Notes: a model not told the origin generated them from the sequence alone. A stretch of 64,000 nt of DNA from Cohaesibacter sp. (GCA_025800145.1 JAOXSH010000110.1:1-64000), one strand, 5' to 3'. Counted from the first letter of the stretch, positions 25,933 through 35,957 are shown. A program made the numbers and translations.

Positions 25933-26021
25933 TATACCAACGGCACGAAAGATTACCCCATATGACCGGATTTTATTGGCTTTCTGGTCATATGGGGTAA
26001 TCTTTCGTGCCGTTGGTATTA
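25933..26021. repeat. Family A element, minimal palindrome
   Basis: Two family A arms are joined tail to tail with no core, from tataccaacggcacgaaag to ctttcgtgccgttggtatta, forming one perfect hairpin of about 40 bp per side. Its right end supplies the TAA stop of the neighbouring minus-strand gene. Confidence 0.9.
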
Positions 26022-26855
26022 ATTTTTCAGACGGATCACCTGTTCCACAGCCTTTTCGCCGTTGGTCAGGGTGAAGGTCAGATCAACATTTTTGGTTCTG
26101 GTCTGATCGGGCAAGCCATCCAGTACAAGCTGGAAGGTGCCTTTTTCTGTATCCAGGGGTTGGGGCAAGGGCAAATACCAATCTTTTGGCCCTTCGACAA
26201 ACAAATCAGAGGCCCCCAGACCCTTTGGAATATCGGCTGAGATTACAAGCCGATCCGGTTGGCCCTGTTGTTTTTTCTGGATGATCTTGGTGATTTTAAA
26301 GCCTTCTGTGCTTCTTTGTGGCACCAAGGCCAAATCGCGATCGATGACAAATTCAGAAGCGCTGTCTTTGTCGCCACCAACCGGGACAGCAAGGGAGAGT
26401 TTGGCCTGTACCGGGACGCATAAATCAGAACATAGCCCAACATTGGCATCCAGCACCAGATCCACCGGCTTGTTGGGGTCACGCGGCATCACATGAATGG
26501 GAAAGGTCACCCATTCTTTATAGCCAACCAATTGCGCCAAATTGTCACCATAGCGCGTGGGAGCTGGCCAAAGGATTTTGACATCCTTGACGTTGCTGGA
26601 GGCGGAAAAATCCAGCATTGGCGGAATGCCGGCATCTCCGGGGACTTTCCAATAGGTTTTCCAGCCCGGTTCCATGGCAATTTCCAGCCCGGCTTTCAAT
26701 CCGGTGCCAAAGGTGCCGCCTGCTACCAGACGCATTTTGCCGCCATAACCTTCTGCCCATGGCGATTGGGCCGCCTTGGCCAATGAGGGCGGGGAGATTG
26801 GCAAGGCTAGAGCGAGCCAAACTGACAAAAATCGCAAGGATATGCGTGACAGCAT
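26019..26855 (-). CDS. Exported DsbD-alpha-like thiol-redox protein
   Basis: This 278-residue protein has a signal peptide (about residues 1-29). The periplasmic part resembles the N-terminal domain of DsbD (GWKTYWKVPGDAGIPPML, YKEWVTFPIHV) and has a cysteine pair C142-C146 (GLCSDLCVP) that could exchange disulfides. The membrane and thioredoxin parts of DsbD are not present, so it is a stand-alone DsbD-alpha-type protein. It may receive electrons from a separate CcdA-type protein and support cytochrome c maturation; this is inference. The aagga site before the ATG is good. The stop lies in a repeat end. Confidence 0.82.
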   Translation of the reverse strand: MLSRISLRFLSVWLALALPISPPSLAKAAQSPWAEGYGGKMRLVAGGTFGTGLKAGLEIAMEPGWKTYWKVPGDAGIPPMLDFSASSNVKDVKILWPAPTRYGDNLAQLVGYKEWVTFPIHVMPRDPNKPVDLVLDANVGLCSDLCVPVQAKLSLAVPVGGDKDSASEFVIDRDLALVPQRSTEGFKITKIIQKKQQGQPDRLVISADIPKGLGASDLFVEGPKDWYLPLPQPLDTEKGTFQLVLDGLPDQTRTKNVDLTFTLTNGEKAVEQVIRLKN

Positions 26856-27083
26856 CGAATTTTGTTCCTTTTTAAAAGCAGCCCCATCTCAGGAAGGATG
26901 CGCATCCTAGAATGCATATATGGCATAATAAGGATTTTGCAGGACTTTTGCCTCCCCAATGGCCTTCATTTTTTTGTGATATCCTCAGACCGGGGAAGAG
27001 GCGGCCTTGCCCCCTTTACAGATAGCATGTGAGGCGGGTACGATTCCCTATGACGAGTGATTTGCAAACCTGGTGGCAGGAGC

Positions 27084-27707
27084 ATGACACAGATAGACAA
27101 AACCATCGCCGGTTCGTCTCCTCTACCTTCCAATCTGGAGGGACAGTTTCTTGTTGCCATGCCCAGTGTTAAGGGGCCGCATTTTGAACGGTCGGTGGTC
27201 TATATTTGCTCTCACGATGCGCAAGGTGCTATGGGACTTGTGGTCAATCAGGTTTCAAACCAAATCACCTTTCCTGACCTTTTAAAGCAAATTGACATTC
27301 TGGGCGAAAGTGCTGGGGCCATCAGTCTGCCCGCGCCTGCCCGTAAAATGCAGGTGCTCGATGGCGGCCCGGTTGATCAGGGGCGCGGCTTTGTGCTGCA
27401 TAGCGGCGATTATGTGCTCAAAGATTCCACCCTTGAAGTGGCAAATGATATTTGCCTAACAGCAACGATTGAGATTTTGCGCGATCTTGCCGAAGGCACG
27501 GGGCCAAGTTCTGCTCTATTAACCCTTGGCTATGCCGGATGGTCCGCAGGCCAGCTGGAAGAAGAGATGCAGAATAATTCCTGGCTGACCTGTCAGGCCG
27601 AACCAAATATCTTGTTTAAATGCGCGCCGGAAGATCTCTATGACCGCAGTCTGGCCCTGATGGGCATCGATCTCTCCATGTTGTCCAGCGATGTGGGCCA
27701 TGCCTGA
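27084..27707 (+). CDS. YqgE/AlgH family protein
   Basis: This protein of about 207 residues belongs to the DUF179 (UPF0301) family, seen as LEGQFLVAMPSVKGPHFERS, the SHDAQGAMGLVVNQ motif and LDGGPVDQGRGFVLHS. The C-terminal LTLGYAGWSAGQLEEEMQ is also typical. Its biochemical role is unknown, and it often sits alone, as here. The start at 27084 (MTQIDKTI) has a ggcagg site. It is convergent with the EAL gene, with about 35 bases between. Confidence 0.92.
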   Translation: MTQIDKTIAGSSPLPSNLEGQFLVAMPSVKGPHFERSVVYICSHDAQGAMGLVVNQVSNQITFPDLLKQIDILGESAGAISLPAPARKMQVLDGGPVDQGRGFVLHSGDYVLKDSTLEVANDICLTATIEILRDLAEGTGPSSALLTLGYAGWSAGQLEEEMQNNSWLTCQAEPNILFKCAPEDLYDRSLALMGIDLSMLSSDVGHA

Positions 27708-27741
27708 TAGCCTCCTCCCCACACTCTATTGGATATAGAAA

Positions 27742-30700
27742 TCAGTTTGAGGATTTCTTCATGGCATTGGCAATGGCCGCTGCTATATCCTGATCGATCC
27801 CGGACATATCCGGCATCGCAAAGGGAAGATCGCTATCCTCTGGGGCTTTTTCTTTCGCTGGCACGGCCTTGCCCGGATTTTGGGTAACGGGCTGGGCTGC
27901 CTGTTCCTGTATCTTTTCCGGCTTTTGAGCAGGATCGCCTTTCTTTACAAGATCCCCGATTGTTTGAGCAGATGCTTGATCAGATGGTTTTTCTACTGCT
28001 TGTCTTGGGGCCGCTTGATTGACTGGTGCGGCTTGTGTTGCTTGCGTAGCGGATTGGACAGGCGCTGGCTCTTGTTTTGGGTGAGTGTGATTTGTACGGG
28101 CCGGGGTGTTCTGCACAGGAGCCGTTTGCGCGTTTGAAGCAAAACGGACCTGTTTTGGAGATTGGGGCACAGGGGCCATTTGTTGCTGTTGTTGTTGCCC
28201 TTGTTTGGGCAGTGTTTTAGCATCCTGTGCTTGAGCAGGTGCCGCTTGAATTGGCGCAGTTTGAGGCTTTACGATCTGCGCTCTGTTTGCATTTGGCTGC
28301 GGCACAGCAACCTCTTTTGGCAAAATGGGTGCCGACTGTTTTTGTGTCTTTTTAGCTGTTTCTCTTTTTTCTTCTTTTGCCTTGTCTTTGCGCTCCTTGG
28401 CCTCTTTCAAGGCATCTGCGGAATTTCTGGCCGATTGCACAGCGGATGTTGCTGTCTCTTCCAGAGCTGAGAGCGCGGATTTTAGGAAACCGCTGGTCTT
28501 TTTGCTCTCGCCAACAACTTTTTTGAGCGCTTTTGAGGCTTTGCCAATGGCTGGCTCTGATTTGGCTTTTTGTTCAGTGACGGCCTGCTTTGCGGCTTTG
28601 GTTATCGCAGATTCCAGCTCCAGATCAAGAGCATCATCCAGAATAACAGGCTGGCTCTGCGCCGCCTGTTTGGCTTGTTGTTTGCTGTTGTCTTTGGTGA
28701 CAGATTCTGCTTTTGATGGCTCTGGTGGCAAAGGGCTCGCAGCGACTTGGCGTGCATGAGACTGGGCGCGTTCCAGCTCTTTTGCCTCGGCCTGACGTTG
28801 TTCTTCGATCTTGCGCTGTTTTTCGTCTTCCTTGCGCTGCGCCTCTGCCTGCGCTTGTGCTTTTTTGCGCGCAGTCTCTTCTACCATGGCCGCTTTTCGC
28901 ATTTCCAGATGCTGCTTTAAAAGCTGGCTGGCATGATCAGCCGTCAAAGGCTTGCCGAACAGGAAGCCTTGAGCCAATGGGCAACCCATTTCCATCAATT
29001 GCTGAACGGCAGTCTCATTCTCAACCCCTTCGGCAACCAAATTTAGCTCCAGATCATGGGCAAGACCAACGATGGATTGGAGAATGACCGAGGTGATCTC
29101 AGAGGATTGACCGATGAAGCTTTTGTCAATTTTGAGGGTATCAAACGGAAAATGCTGCAAATAGGCAAGGGACGAATAGCCGGTTCCAAAATCATCCAGC
29201 GAGAGGCCTGCGCCCATATCGCGCAATTTTTCCAGCACCTGAGAGGCATATTCAGGATTTTCCATGACCAGACTTTCGGTCAATTCCAACTTCAGCGTGC
29301 CGCGCTTGACATTGGCACGCGAGAGCACTGTCTTGACGTCATTGATCAAATCATGGCGCAGCAATTGGCGCGAAGAAACATTGACGCTCATGAAAAGGTC
29401 GCTCATCTCTTCATTTTGTTGCCAGCTTGCCAGCTGACGGGCCGCCTGCTCCATGATGTAAATGCCAAGTGGTACAATCAGGCCTGTGCGCTCTGCTGCC
29501 GGAATGAAATCGGATGGAGGCACCATGCCGCGTTGGGGATGGCTCCAGCGGGCCAGCGCTTCAAAGCCCTTGATCTGGCGGTCCTGCAAACTGACAATTG
29601 GCTGGAAGACGACATCAATCTCGTTTTTCTCTAGCGCCGAGACCAAATCGCGATCCATTGGACCACGGCTGCGGTCCTGTTGGCGCAAGGATGGGCGGAA
29701 AGGCTCGATCCTGTCACCGCCAAGGCGTTTGGCATGATAAAGCGCCAGCTCGGCATCATTGATGACATCGCCAGCCATATTGTGGATCTGACTGTCATAA
29801 ATGGAAATGCCGATAGAGAGTTTCAGCGACAGGCGCTTGTCTCCAAAGGCAATCGGCTCGCGCAATTGTCTGCGCACATTGTCCGCAAAGACAGCAATGC
29901 GCTCTGGCTGCTGCTCTGACAACAGTATGATAGCAAACTGGTCGCCATAAAAGCGGGCAATCGTATCTTGAGGTTTGAGAATCCGGTTCAGGCGTCGCGA
30001 AACCGTCAACAAAAGAGAATCGCCGATCGAGAGGCCATAACGGTCATTCACGTCTCTGAAATTATCAATATCAACCAACAAGACGGCTGGCTTGGCGGTC
30101 GCTTCGACATTTCTGCGGATCATGGCACTGCCAAGACGGTCTTGCAGCAATTCGCGATTGGCAAGGCCGGTGAGATTGTCATGCACCGCATCATGGAGCA
30201 TGCGCTCCTCGGCATTGCGCTGGCCTGTCACATCCAGCAAGGTACCCACGCAGCGCACCACTTCGCCATCGGTGCCCACAACAGGGCGGGCCCGCAAGCG
30301 GAACCAGCGATAATGGCCGTCATCGGCGCGCAAGCGGAATTGCTGGTTGATGCGGCCCCGGCGCTGATCAATCACCGCATCCAGTGTGAGGGAAAAGCGG
30401 TCGCGATCCTGCGGATGCAAGACCTCCAGCCAGTTGCGGGCATGGCCATCCAATGTGCCGGGCTTGAGGCCCAAAATGGTCTCTGCTTCGTCCGAAACAT
30501 GGATATGATCGCGTGGCACATCCCAATCCCAGACAATGTCGCCAGACCCGACAATGGCCAAGGCGCGGCGTTCACTGTCCGAGACAATGCCCTGCGCCAG
30601 AATGCCGCCAGAAAAGGCATGTTGCATGATGGTGAAAGAGAAGAGCAGAACCAACAGCACCAGACCGCCATTGAGGGCAGGTTGGACCAGATCATTGTCC

Positions 30701-31770
30701 AAGATGCCAAGGACCGCGGCCCCTGAGGCCAATAGCCAGAGCAACAGCAAAATCCATGTCGGGATCAGCATGATTGCGCGATCAAAGCCATGGAATGCAA
30801 GATAGAGAATCACCACAAATCCGGCAGAGGCGGTCGCCGCCATGGAGAGGCGTGCAATCCCGGCGCCCAATGCCGGATCAAACAAAGCCAATCCCAACAC
30901 CACAACAAGGAAGATCATCCATAGCCCAGAAATATGCGAATAATGCACATGCCAGCGATGCAGGGTCAGATAGGTGAAGAGCAGAATCAGAATGGAAGCA
31001 GAGAAAATGACTTCAGCCCCTGCACGCCAAATTGGCTCGGCGGCTGTCGAAATATCGACCAGATATCCCATAAAGCCAAAATCAATGGCCAGATAGGCCA
31101 GAACGGACCAAGCCAAAAGGGCAGCGGCGGGGAACATGGCCGCGCCTTTGACCACAAATAAAATGATCAAAAACAGCGCCAGTAAGCCTGCAATGCCAAG
31201 AACGATGCCGCGAAAGAATGTGTAGCTGTTGACATAATCTTTATAGGCCTGCGGTTCCCACAAAGCCAAACCGGGCAGTTTGCGGTGACTTTTTTCCAAA
31301 ACGAATGTCACAACATTGCCCGGATCCAATGTGACGAGAAACACATCAGCTTCATCATCGGGGATGCGCTCCGGCGCAAAGCCTTGCGAGGTGGAAATTG
31401 AGGTGACACGCTGCGCGCCAAGATCGGGCTTTAACAGCCCGGAACCGGCCATGCGGAAATGAGGCACCACCAGATAGCGGTCGATCTGGCGATCGCTTTT
31501 ATTTTCCAGCGCGAAGACGGCCCAGCCCGGTATTGCTCCGCCCTTGCGGGCGCGCACTTCAATGCGGCGCACAATGCCATCGGGACCGGGGGCTGTTGAG
31601 ACCTGAAGACGGTCACCATCGCCTTCATGTTGCTCATAGATTTCGCTCAGATCCAGAACCTTGATATTGGCCTTCACATCAACAGCTTCCAGTCCCCAAG
31701 CAAGGGAGACCTGAAAAATGCAAAGCAAACAGGCAAACAGCATGGATGTCAGGACAGATACGCGCGTCAC
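27742..31770 (-). CDS. Membrane c-di-GMP phosphodiesterase with degenerate GGDEF and long tail
   Basis: This is a 1342-residue protein, GTG start. It has a signal peptide, a periplasmic domain (about 25-180), seven or so membrane helices (185-390, 7TMR-like), a PAS/PAC domain (about 395-515), a GGDEF-type domain (530-690) and an EAL domain (705-955). The GGDEF site is altered to YGDQF (608-612), so cyclase activity is unlikely. The EAL domain keeps its catalytic set: EAL at 737-739, NVSS, ELTES, DDFGTGYSSL, LKIDKSF, AEGVE and QGF. About 380 further residues rich in Ala, Gln, Lys and Pro follow, with a charged coiled-coil start. A CtrA-like site lies upstream. It probably degrades c-di-GMP in response to a periplasmic or membrane signal. 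Confidence 0.92.
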   Translation of the reverse strand: MTRVSVLTSMLFACLLCIFQVSLAWGLEAVDVKANIKVLDLSEIYEQHEGDGDRLQVSTAPGPDGIVRRIEVRARKGGAIPGWAVFALENKSDRQIDRYLVVPHFRMAGSGLLKPDLGAQRVTSISTSQGFAPERIPDDEADVFLVTLDPGNVVTFVLEKSHRKLPGLALWEPQAYKDYVNSYTFFRGIVLGIAGLLALFLIILFVVKGAAMFPAAALLAWSVLAYLAIDFGFMGYLVDISTAAEPIWRAGAEVIFSASILILLFTYLTLHRWHVHYSHISGLWMIFLVVVLGLALFDPALGAGIARLSMAATASAGFVVILYLAFHGFDRAIMLIPTWILLLLWLLASGAAVLGILDNDLVQPALNGGLVLLVLLFSFTIMQHAFSGGILAQGIVSDSERRALAIVGSGDIVWDWDVPRDHIHVSDEAETILGLKPGTLDGHARNWLEVLHPQDRDRFSLTLDAVIDQRRGRINQQFRLRADDGHYRWFRLRARPVVGTDGEVVRCVGTLLDVTGQRNAEERMLHDAVHDNLTGLANRELLQDRLGSAMIRRNVEATAKPAVLLVDIDNFRDVNDRYGLSIGDSLLLTVSRRLNRILKPQDTIARFYGDQFAIILLSEQQPERIAVFADNVRRQLREPIAFGDKRLSLKLSIGISIYDSQIHNMAGDVINDAELALYHAKRLGGDRIEPFRPSLRQQDRSRGPMDRDLVSALEKNEIDVVFQPIVSLQDRQIKGFEALARWSHPQRGMVPPSDFIPAAERTGLIVPLGIYIMEQAARQLASWQQNEEMSDLFMSVNVSSRQLLRHDLINDVKTVLSRANVKRGTLKLELTESLVMENPEYASQVLEKLRDMGAGLSLDDFGTGYSSLAYLQHFPFDTLKIDKSFIGQSSEITSVILQSIVGLAHDLELNLVAEGVENETAVQQLMEMGCPLAQGFLFGKPLTADHASQLLKQHLEMRKAAMVEETARKKAQAQAEAQRKEDEKQRKIEEQRQAEAKELERAQSHARQVAASPLPPEPSKAESVTKDNSKQQAKQAAQSQPVILDDALDLELESAITKAAKQAVTEQKAKSEPAIGKASKALKKVVGESKKTSGFLKSALSALEETATSAVQSARNSADALKEAKERKDKAKEEKRETAKKTQKQSAPILPKEVAVPQPNANRAQIVKPQTAPIQAAPAQAQDAKTLPKQGQQQQQQMAPVPQSPKQVRFASNAQTAPVQNTPARTNHTHPKQEPAPVQSATQATQAAPVNQAAPRQAVEKPSDQASAQTIGDLVKKGDPAQKPEKIQEQAAQPVTQNPGKAVPAKEKAPEDSDLPFAMPDMSGIDQDIAAAIANAMKKSSN

Positions 31771-31821
31771 AAAAGGCCCCTTTATTCAAACGTCAGACAA
31801 GCTGAACACTGGCTTCCATAG

Positions 31822-31838
31822 TTAAAATCTTGCTAACC
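31822..31838. promoter_or_regulatory. Candidate CtrA site upstream of the EAL gene
   Basis: ttaa-N7-ctaacc is one base off the TTAA-N7-TTAACC box bound by the cell-cycle regulator CtrA. It lies about 50 bases before the GTG of the minus-strand EAL gene. Confidence 0.35.
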
Positions 31839-31999
31839 ATCGCACAAGACGAAAGTGCATCAGACTTCGATTTTTCATATGAAAAACCCAATTGCGGCAC
31901 TTTCCCTTGATCGCAAGTATGACAGCTTGGCCTGTTTGCCCTTTTCAAGACGGGCAAGACCCGCATTCTCTTGGCAAAATGCCCTCTTGGTTCTGAGAA

Positions 32000-32713
32000 T
32001 CATTGCCGCTTGTCACTGGCAAGAATAGCAAAAAGTTGATGATCTTCCCATCTGCCATTGATGCATAAATATTGCCTGGCAAATCCTTCATGCTGAAAGC
32101 CAAGATATTGCAACAGAGCAATAGAGCGCTGATTATGCGGCAAACAGGCGGCTTCTATTCTGTGCAGGGCGTATTGGTCAAACAAATGCGGCAAAAGCAT
32201 GGCCATGGCTTCAAACATCAATCCCTTGCCTGCATGGCTTTGCCCCATCCAATAACCAAGCATGGCGCTTTGGCAGACGCCCCGGCGAATGTTGGACAAA
32301 GTGATGCCACCCAATAGCTGGTTTGTATGGGTGGAAAAAAGGAAATAGGGCAAGGAGCGCCCGTCCCTTGCATCTTTTTGATATTGGTTCAGACGACGTT
32401 GATAGCCTTTGGGCGTTAAATCATCTTGTGGCCAAACTGGCTCCCAAGGCTTTAGAAAATCGGCGCTTTGTCGTCGCACCGAAAGCCATTGTTCGCAATC
32501 GCCCTTTTGGGGTGCACGCAAATAAACATGCTGTCCCTGCAAGGCCCCCATTGCGATTGGCGGGGCCTTTGTTTGATAGGAAATCTGATTCCATGAAGAA
32601 AATGACTGCCAGCTTTTAGGGCACTCAATCCCTCTTTCTTTGGTTGGAGCTGGCGCATTGTCTTCTTTTGTCGAGCGATCAGGAAACAGGCGTGAGACGA
32701 GATTATGGATCAT
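32000..32713 (-). CDS. RimJ/RimL-type GNAT acetyltransferase
   Basis: This 237-residue protein has a GNAT domain in its C-terminal part (HVYLRAPQKGDCEQWLSVRR start, GYWMGQSHAGKGLMFEAM, the RimJ-like RIEAACLPHNQRSIALLQYLGF). The N-terminal 60 residues are low in order and not part of the fold. Such enzymes acetylate ribosomal protein N-termini or small molecules. It follows the M16 peptidase and thrC in the same direction, the order seen in many Rhizobiales. A strong ggagg site precedes the ATG. A large repeat separates it from the peptidase gene. Confidence 0.88.
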   Translation of the reverse strand: MIHNLVSRLFPDRSTKEDNAPAPTKERGIECPKSWQSFSSWNQISYQTKAPPIAMGALQGQHVYLRAPQKGDCEQWLSVRRQSADFLKPWEPVWPQDDLTPKGYQRRLNQYQKDARDGRSLPYFLFSTHTNQLLGGITLSNIRRGVCQSAMLGYWMGQSHAGKGLMFEAMAMLLPHLFDQYALHRIEAACLPHNQRSIALLQYLGFQHEGFARQYLCINGRWEDHQLFAILASDKRQ

Positions 32714-32812
32714 CTTGCCCCTCCCTCTGGTGCCCGACGCGCAAATTGACAGATCGTCCGAACAGGCTACCCCTTGTTGCTGTCAGGATCAAGCAGCTCG
32801 GCTTACGATCTC

Positions 32813-33129
32813 TTAGGCCGTAAACTCATAAATCTGGTGCATTTGGCGCTTAAATGGCCCGATATCACGCAAAAAAGTGTGCAGTATGGGCTGGTTGCCC
32901 ATTCAAACACTCTTTTTTGCACCTTGCCGCCCACCAACCCAAGGGGATGACAAAGCGAGAGCGTGGCCATTTAAACGTCGTACACGATATGGCTAATTTT
33001 TCTCACACGTCGTCGCAAGGATTTGAAAATGAACCACATTGTCTGCATCCTTGCTTTGAGTGGGAGAAAAAATTAGCCTCTACCAAATGCATCACATTTA
33101 TGAGTCTATGTCCTAATACCCGATTTAAG
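32813..33129. repeat. Family E inverted-repeat element of about 300 bp plus a family B end
   Basis: The outer arms match: ttaggccgtaaactcataaa at the left and, read in reverse, ttaggacatagactcataaa at the right, each continuing into gcatttgg. An inner pair (cttaaatggcc / ggccatttaaacg) is nested. The centre has short open frames without family signals. A family B end (taatacccgatttaaga) is joined at 33114-33129 and forms the M16 stop codon. It looks like a small non-autonomous mobile element between the GNAT and M16 genes. Confidence 0.7.
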
Positions 33130-34465
33130 ACCCAAGGCGGTGTTTTACCTCATCCAGAGACATCAAACACTCGACAGGGCCGACAGATGCCATAGTTGGT
33201 TGGGTTGTCAGGAAGAGATCCTTGGCCATATCGCGCACATTTTCAACGCTGATGGCTTCAATTTTCTCCACCAGTTCCGTTGTGCCAAGGGGTCTGCCGA
33301 ACAAGAGACGCTGGCGGGCAATCTGGCTGGCGCGGGCCGCCGGGCTTTCCAGCGACATCAAAAGGCCTGCCTTAATTTGTGCGCGCGAGCGATTAAGCTC
33401 TTCCAAGGTCAGATCGTCGCAAGCGCGCATCAATTCGCCCAGAATAACCGGCATCAATTCGCCCAAATCGTCTGCCCCGGTTGCAGCATGAATGCCAAAG
33501 AGGCCAGAATCGGCAAAGCCCCAATGAAAGGCATAAACAGAATAGCAAAGGCCCCGCTTTTCGCGCACTTCCTGAAAGAGCCGTGAGGACATGCCGCCCC
33601 CAAGCAGAGAGGCCAGAATTTGCGCAGTATAAAAGTCTTCATTTTTGTAACTTTTGCCTTTAAAGCCCAGAACGACTTGCGCTTCCATCAAATCTTTTTG
33701 GATATCGCGGCTTTCGCCGCCCTGATAGCGGGCTTTTTCCGGAGCCTCAACTTCGGTATTGGAAAATTTCGAGAAAGCCTCACGTCCCAGATTGACCAGA
33801 TCGTCATGCTTGATGCCGCCTGCCGCGCTGAGCACCATTGAGGGACCGTGATAATGGCCATCCATATAATCGTGAATGGCGCTTGGGGTGAAGCTTTGCA
33901 CCATATCGGGCGTGCCCAAAATTGTGCGGCCCAGTGCCTGATCAGGGAAAGCCTGTTCCTGAATATGATCAAAGACCCGATCTTCGGGCATATCGTGAGC
34001 GGCACCGATTTCTTGCAAAATCACATGCTGCTCGCGGCGCAATTCCTCTGCATCAAATGTGCTTTCGGTCAGAATATCGCCCAGAATATCCACTGCCAGA
34101 GGCAAATCTTCTTGCAGGATACGGGCATAATAAGCTGTGCTTTCCAAGCCTGTTGAGGCATTGACCTCGCCGCCAACCGCCTCGATTTGTTCCACAATAT
34201 CGCGGGCAGAGCGGCTTGTCGTGCCTTTGAACGCCATATGTTCCAGCAAATGAGAAATGCCGTGCTGATCGGCGGTCTCTGAACGCGAGCCCGCCCCAAC
34301 CCAGACGCCGACTGCGGCACTTTTGAGATGATCCATTTCGTCGGAGATGACCGTGAGGCCATTCTCAAGGGTGGTCAATTGCACTGGCAAGGCAAGTACC
34401 TCTGTTGAAGGGTTGTTGTTTGGTGCCGGTTTTATATCCGGCTTGACCCTATGGGCATAGGGCAA
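33125..34465 (-). CDS. M16-family zinc peptidase (mitochondrial-processing-peptidase-like)
   Basis: This protein of about 446 residues has the inverted zinc motif HLLEH (72-76, in HGISHLLEHMAFKG) and the distal Glu region, with typical M16B features (GGGMSSRLFQEVREKRGLCY). It is a soluble metallopeptidase related to mitochondrial processing peptidase. The substrate is not known. The start at 34465 gives a 28-residue N-terminal extension; a GTG at VQLTTLENGL would remove it. It lies between thrC and the GNAT gene, in the same direction. Its TAA stop comes from a family B repeat end. Confidence 0.93.
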   Translation of the reverse strand: MPYAHRVKPDIKPAPNNNPSTEVLALPVQLTTLENGLTVISDEMDHLKSAAVGVWVGAGSRSETADQHGISHLLEHMAFKGTTSRSARDIVEQIEAVGGEVNASTGLESTAYYARILQEDLPLAVDILGDILTESTFDAEELRREQHVILQEIGAAHDMPEDRVFDHIQEQAFPDQALGRTILGTPDMVQSFTPSAIHDYMDGHYHGPSMVLSAAGGIKHDDLVNLGREAFSKFSNTEVEAPEKARYQGGESRDIQKDLMEAQVVLGFKGKSYKNEDFYTAQILASLLGGGMSSRLFQEVREKRGLCYSVYAFHWGFADSGLFGIHAATGADDLGELMPVILGELMRACDDLTLEELNRSRAQIKAGLLMSLESPAARASQIARQRLLFGRPLGTTELVEKIEAISVENVRDMAKDLFLTTQPTMASVGPVECLMSLDEVKHRLGS

Positions 34466-34514
34466 AGGTCAAAGCCGCAAATTTTTATATCTTCTGCGGC
34501 TTTGTTATTTCGTA

Positions 34515-35936
34515 TCAATCATCCTTGGACGCACGGGCACGCTTGAGGATGAAAGCCTCAATATCGTCTAGGCTATTGTCCAGAATGTCGAATTTTTCTT
34601 CCCGATCCATCAGATCGGACAACCAGATAGGAAGCTCTGGATATTGGCCGCTGGCTTCTTCGACCGCAGCCGGGAATTTGGCCGGATGTGCGGTGGACAA
34701 AACAATCATTGGAGGGTGGACTTTGCCGCACCCACAGCCCTCATACCCCTGTTTGCGCGCCACATGAAGCCCGACCGCGGTATGGGGATCCATCAAATAG
34801 CCGCATGTTTCCAACACAGTGCTGATGGCCTCAATGGTATCGGCTTCGCTTGCGCGATCAGCAGCAAAGCCTTTGCGCAGGCGGTTCAGAGGCTTGTCAT
34901 CAATGGTGAAAGAGCCGGATTGTTTCAAGCCTGCCATCAGGCACTTGACGGCTTCACTGTCGCGCCCATAAAGCTCGAACAACAGACGCTCAAAATTGGA
35001 CGAGACCTGAATATCCATACTGGGTGAGACTGACGGATTGACGCCATTGACTTCATAAGAGCCGCTTTCCAGCGTTCTGGCCAAAATGTCATTCTGGTTG
35101 GTGGCAATCACCAATTTGTCGATTGGCAAGCCCATTTGCTTGGCAACAAACCCTGCAAAAATGTCGCCAAAATTGCCCGTTGGAACCGTGAAGGAGACTT
35201 GACGGTAAGGTGCCCCAAGCGACAGGGCTGCGGTGAAATAATAGACAACCTGAGCCATGATCCGGCCCCAATTGATGGAATTGACGCCGGACAGGGCCAC
35301 AGTCTCTTTGAAGGATGTATGGGCGAACATATCCTTGACGATGGCCTGACAATCATCAAAGTGACCTTGCAGGGCGATGCAATGCACATTGTCATCAAGA
35401 ACAGAGGTCATCTGACGCTGTTGCACAGGTGAGACGCGTTCATTGGGAAAGAGGATAAAAATATCGGTATTGGAGCGCCCGCGAAACGCTTCGATTGCCG
35501 CTCCACCCGTATCGCCAGAGGTTGCTCCGACAATGGTTGCTCTGGCCGAGCGCTGGGCCAGAACAAAATCCATCATCCGCGCCAAAAGCTGCATGGCAAC
35601 ATCTTTAAAGGCAAGGGTTGGGCCGTGGAACAATTCCAGAATGAATTCATTGGGGCCTGTTTGTACCAAAGGTGCGACGGCCCGGTGACGGAATGAGCCA
35701 TAGGCCTCGTCAATCATGGTGCGAAAGACATTATCGGGAATTTCACCGGCGACATAAGGCTTCATGACGGCGAAAGCGATTTCGGCATAGCTTTTGCCTG
35801 AGAGAGCTGCAATTTCCTCATCGCTCATGACCGGCCATTCTTTTGGAACATATAACCCGCCATCATTGGCAAGGCCTGCCAGAATTGCATCACAGAAGCC
35901 GAGTTCGGGTGCTTCTCCCCGCGTACTTATATATTT
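34515..35936 (-). CDS. thrC: Threonine synthase
   Basis: ThrC converts O-phosphohomoserine to threonine using PLP. FHGPTLAFKDVAMQLLARMM contains the PLP lysine, and GATSGDTGGAAIEAFRG is the phosphate-binding loop. TVPTGNFGDIFAGFVAKQMG and IATNQNDIL are also typical. The start at 35936 (GTG, MKYISTRGEAPELGF) matches the family N-terminus and gives 473 residues. An ATG seven codons further upstream (35957) is an alternative. It heads the thrC-M16-GNAT block. thrB lies 4 kb away on the same strand. Confidence 0.94.
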   Translation of the reverse strand, partial: KYISTRGEAPELGFCDAILAGLANDGGLYVPKEWPVMSDEEIAALSGKSYAEIAFAVMKPYVAGEIPDNVFRTMIDEAYGSFRHRAVAPLVQTGPNEFILELFHGPTLAFKDVAMQLLARMMDFVLAQRSARATIVGATSGDTGGAAIEAFRGRSNTDIFILFPNERVSPVQQRQMTSVLDDNVHCIALQGHFDDCQAIVKDMFAHTSFKETVALSGVNSINWGRIMAQVVYYFTAALSLGAPYRQVSFTVPTGNFGDIFAGFVAKQMGLPIDKLVIATNQNDILARTLESGSYEVNGVNPSVSPSMDIQVSSNFERLLFELYGRDSEAVKCLMAGLKQSGSFTIDDKPLNRLRKGFAADRASEADTIEAISTVLETCGYLMDPHTAVGLHVARKQGYEGCGCGKVHPPMIVLSTAHPAKFPAAVEEASGQYPELPIWLSDLMDREEKFDILDNSLDDIEAFILKRARASKDD

Positions 35937-35957
35937 CACGCCTATCACTTGCCTCAT

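Noticed and set aside
29968-30726. Plus-strand 252-codon frame inside the EAL gene
   Set aside because: Antisense to well-supported PAS/GGDEF coding sequence with no ribosome site or motif.
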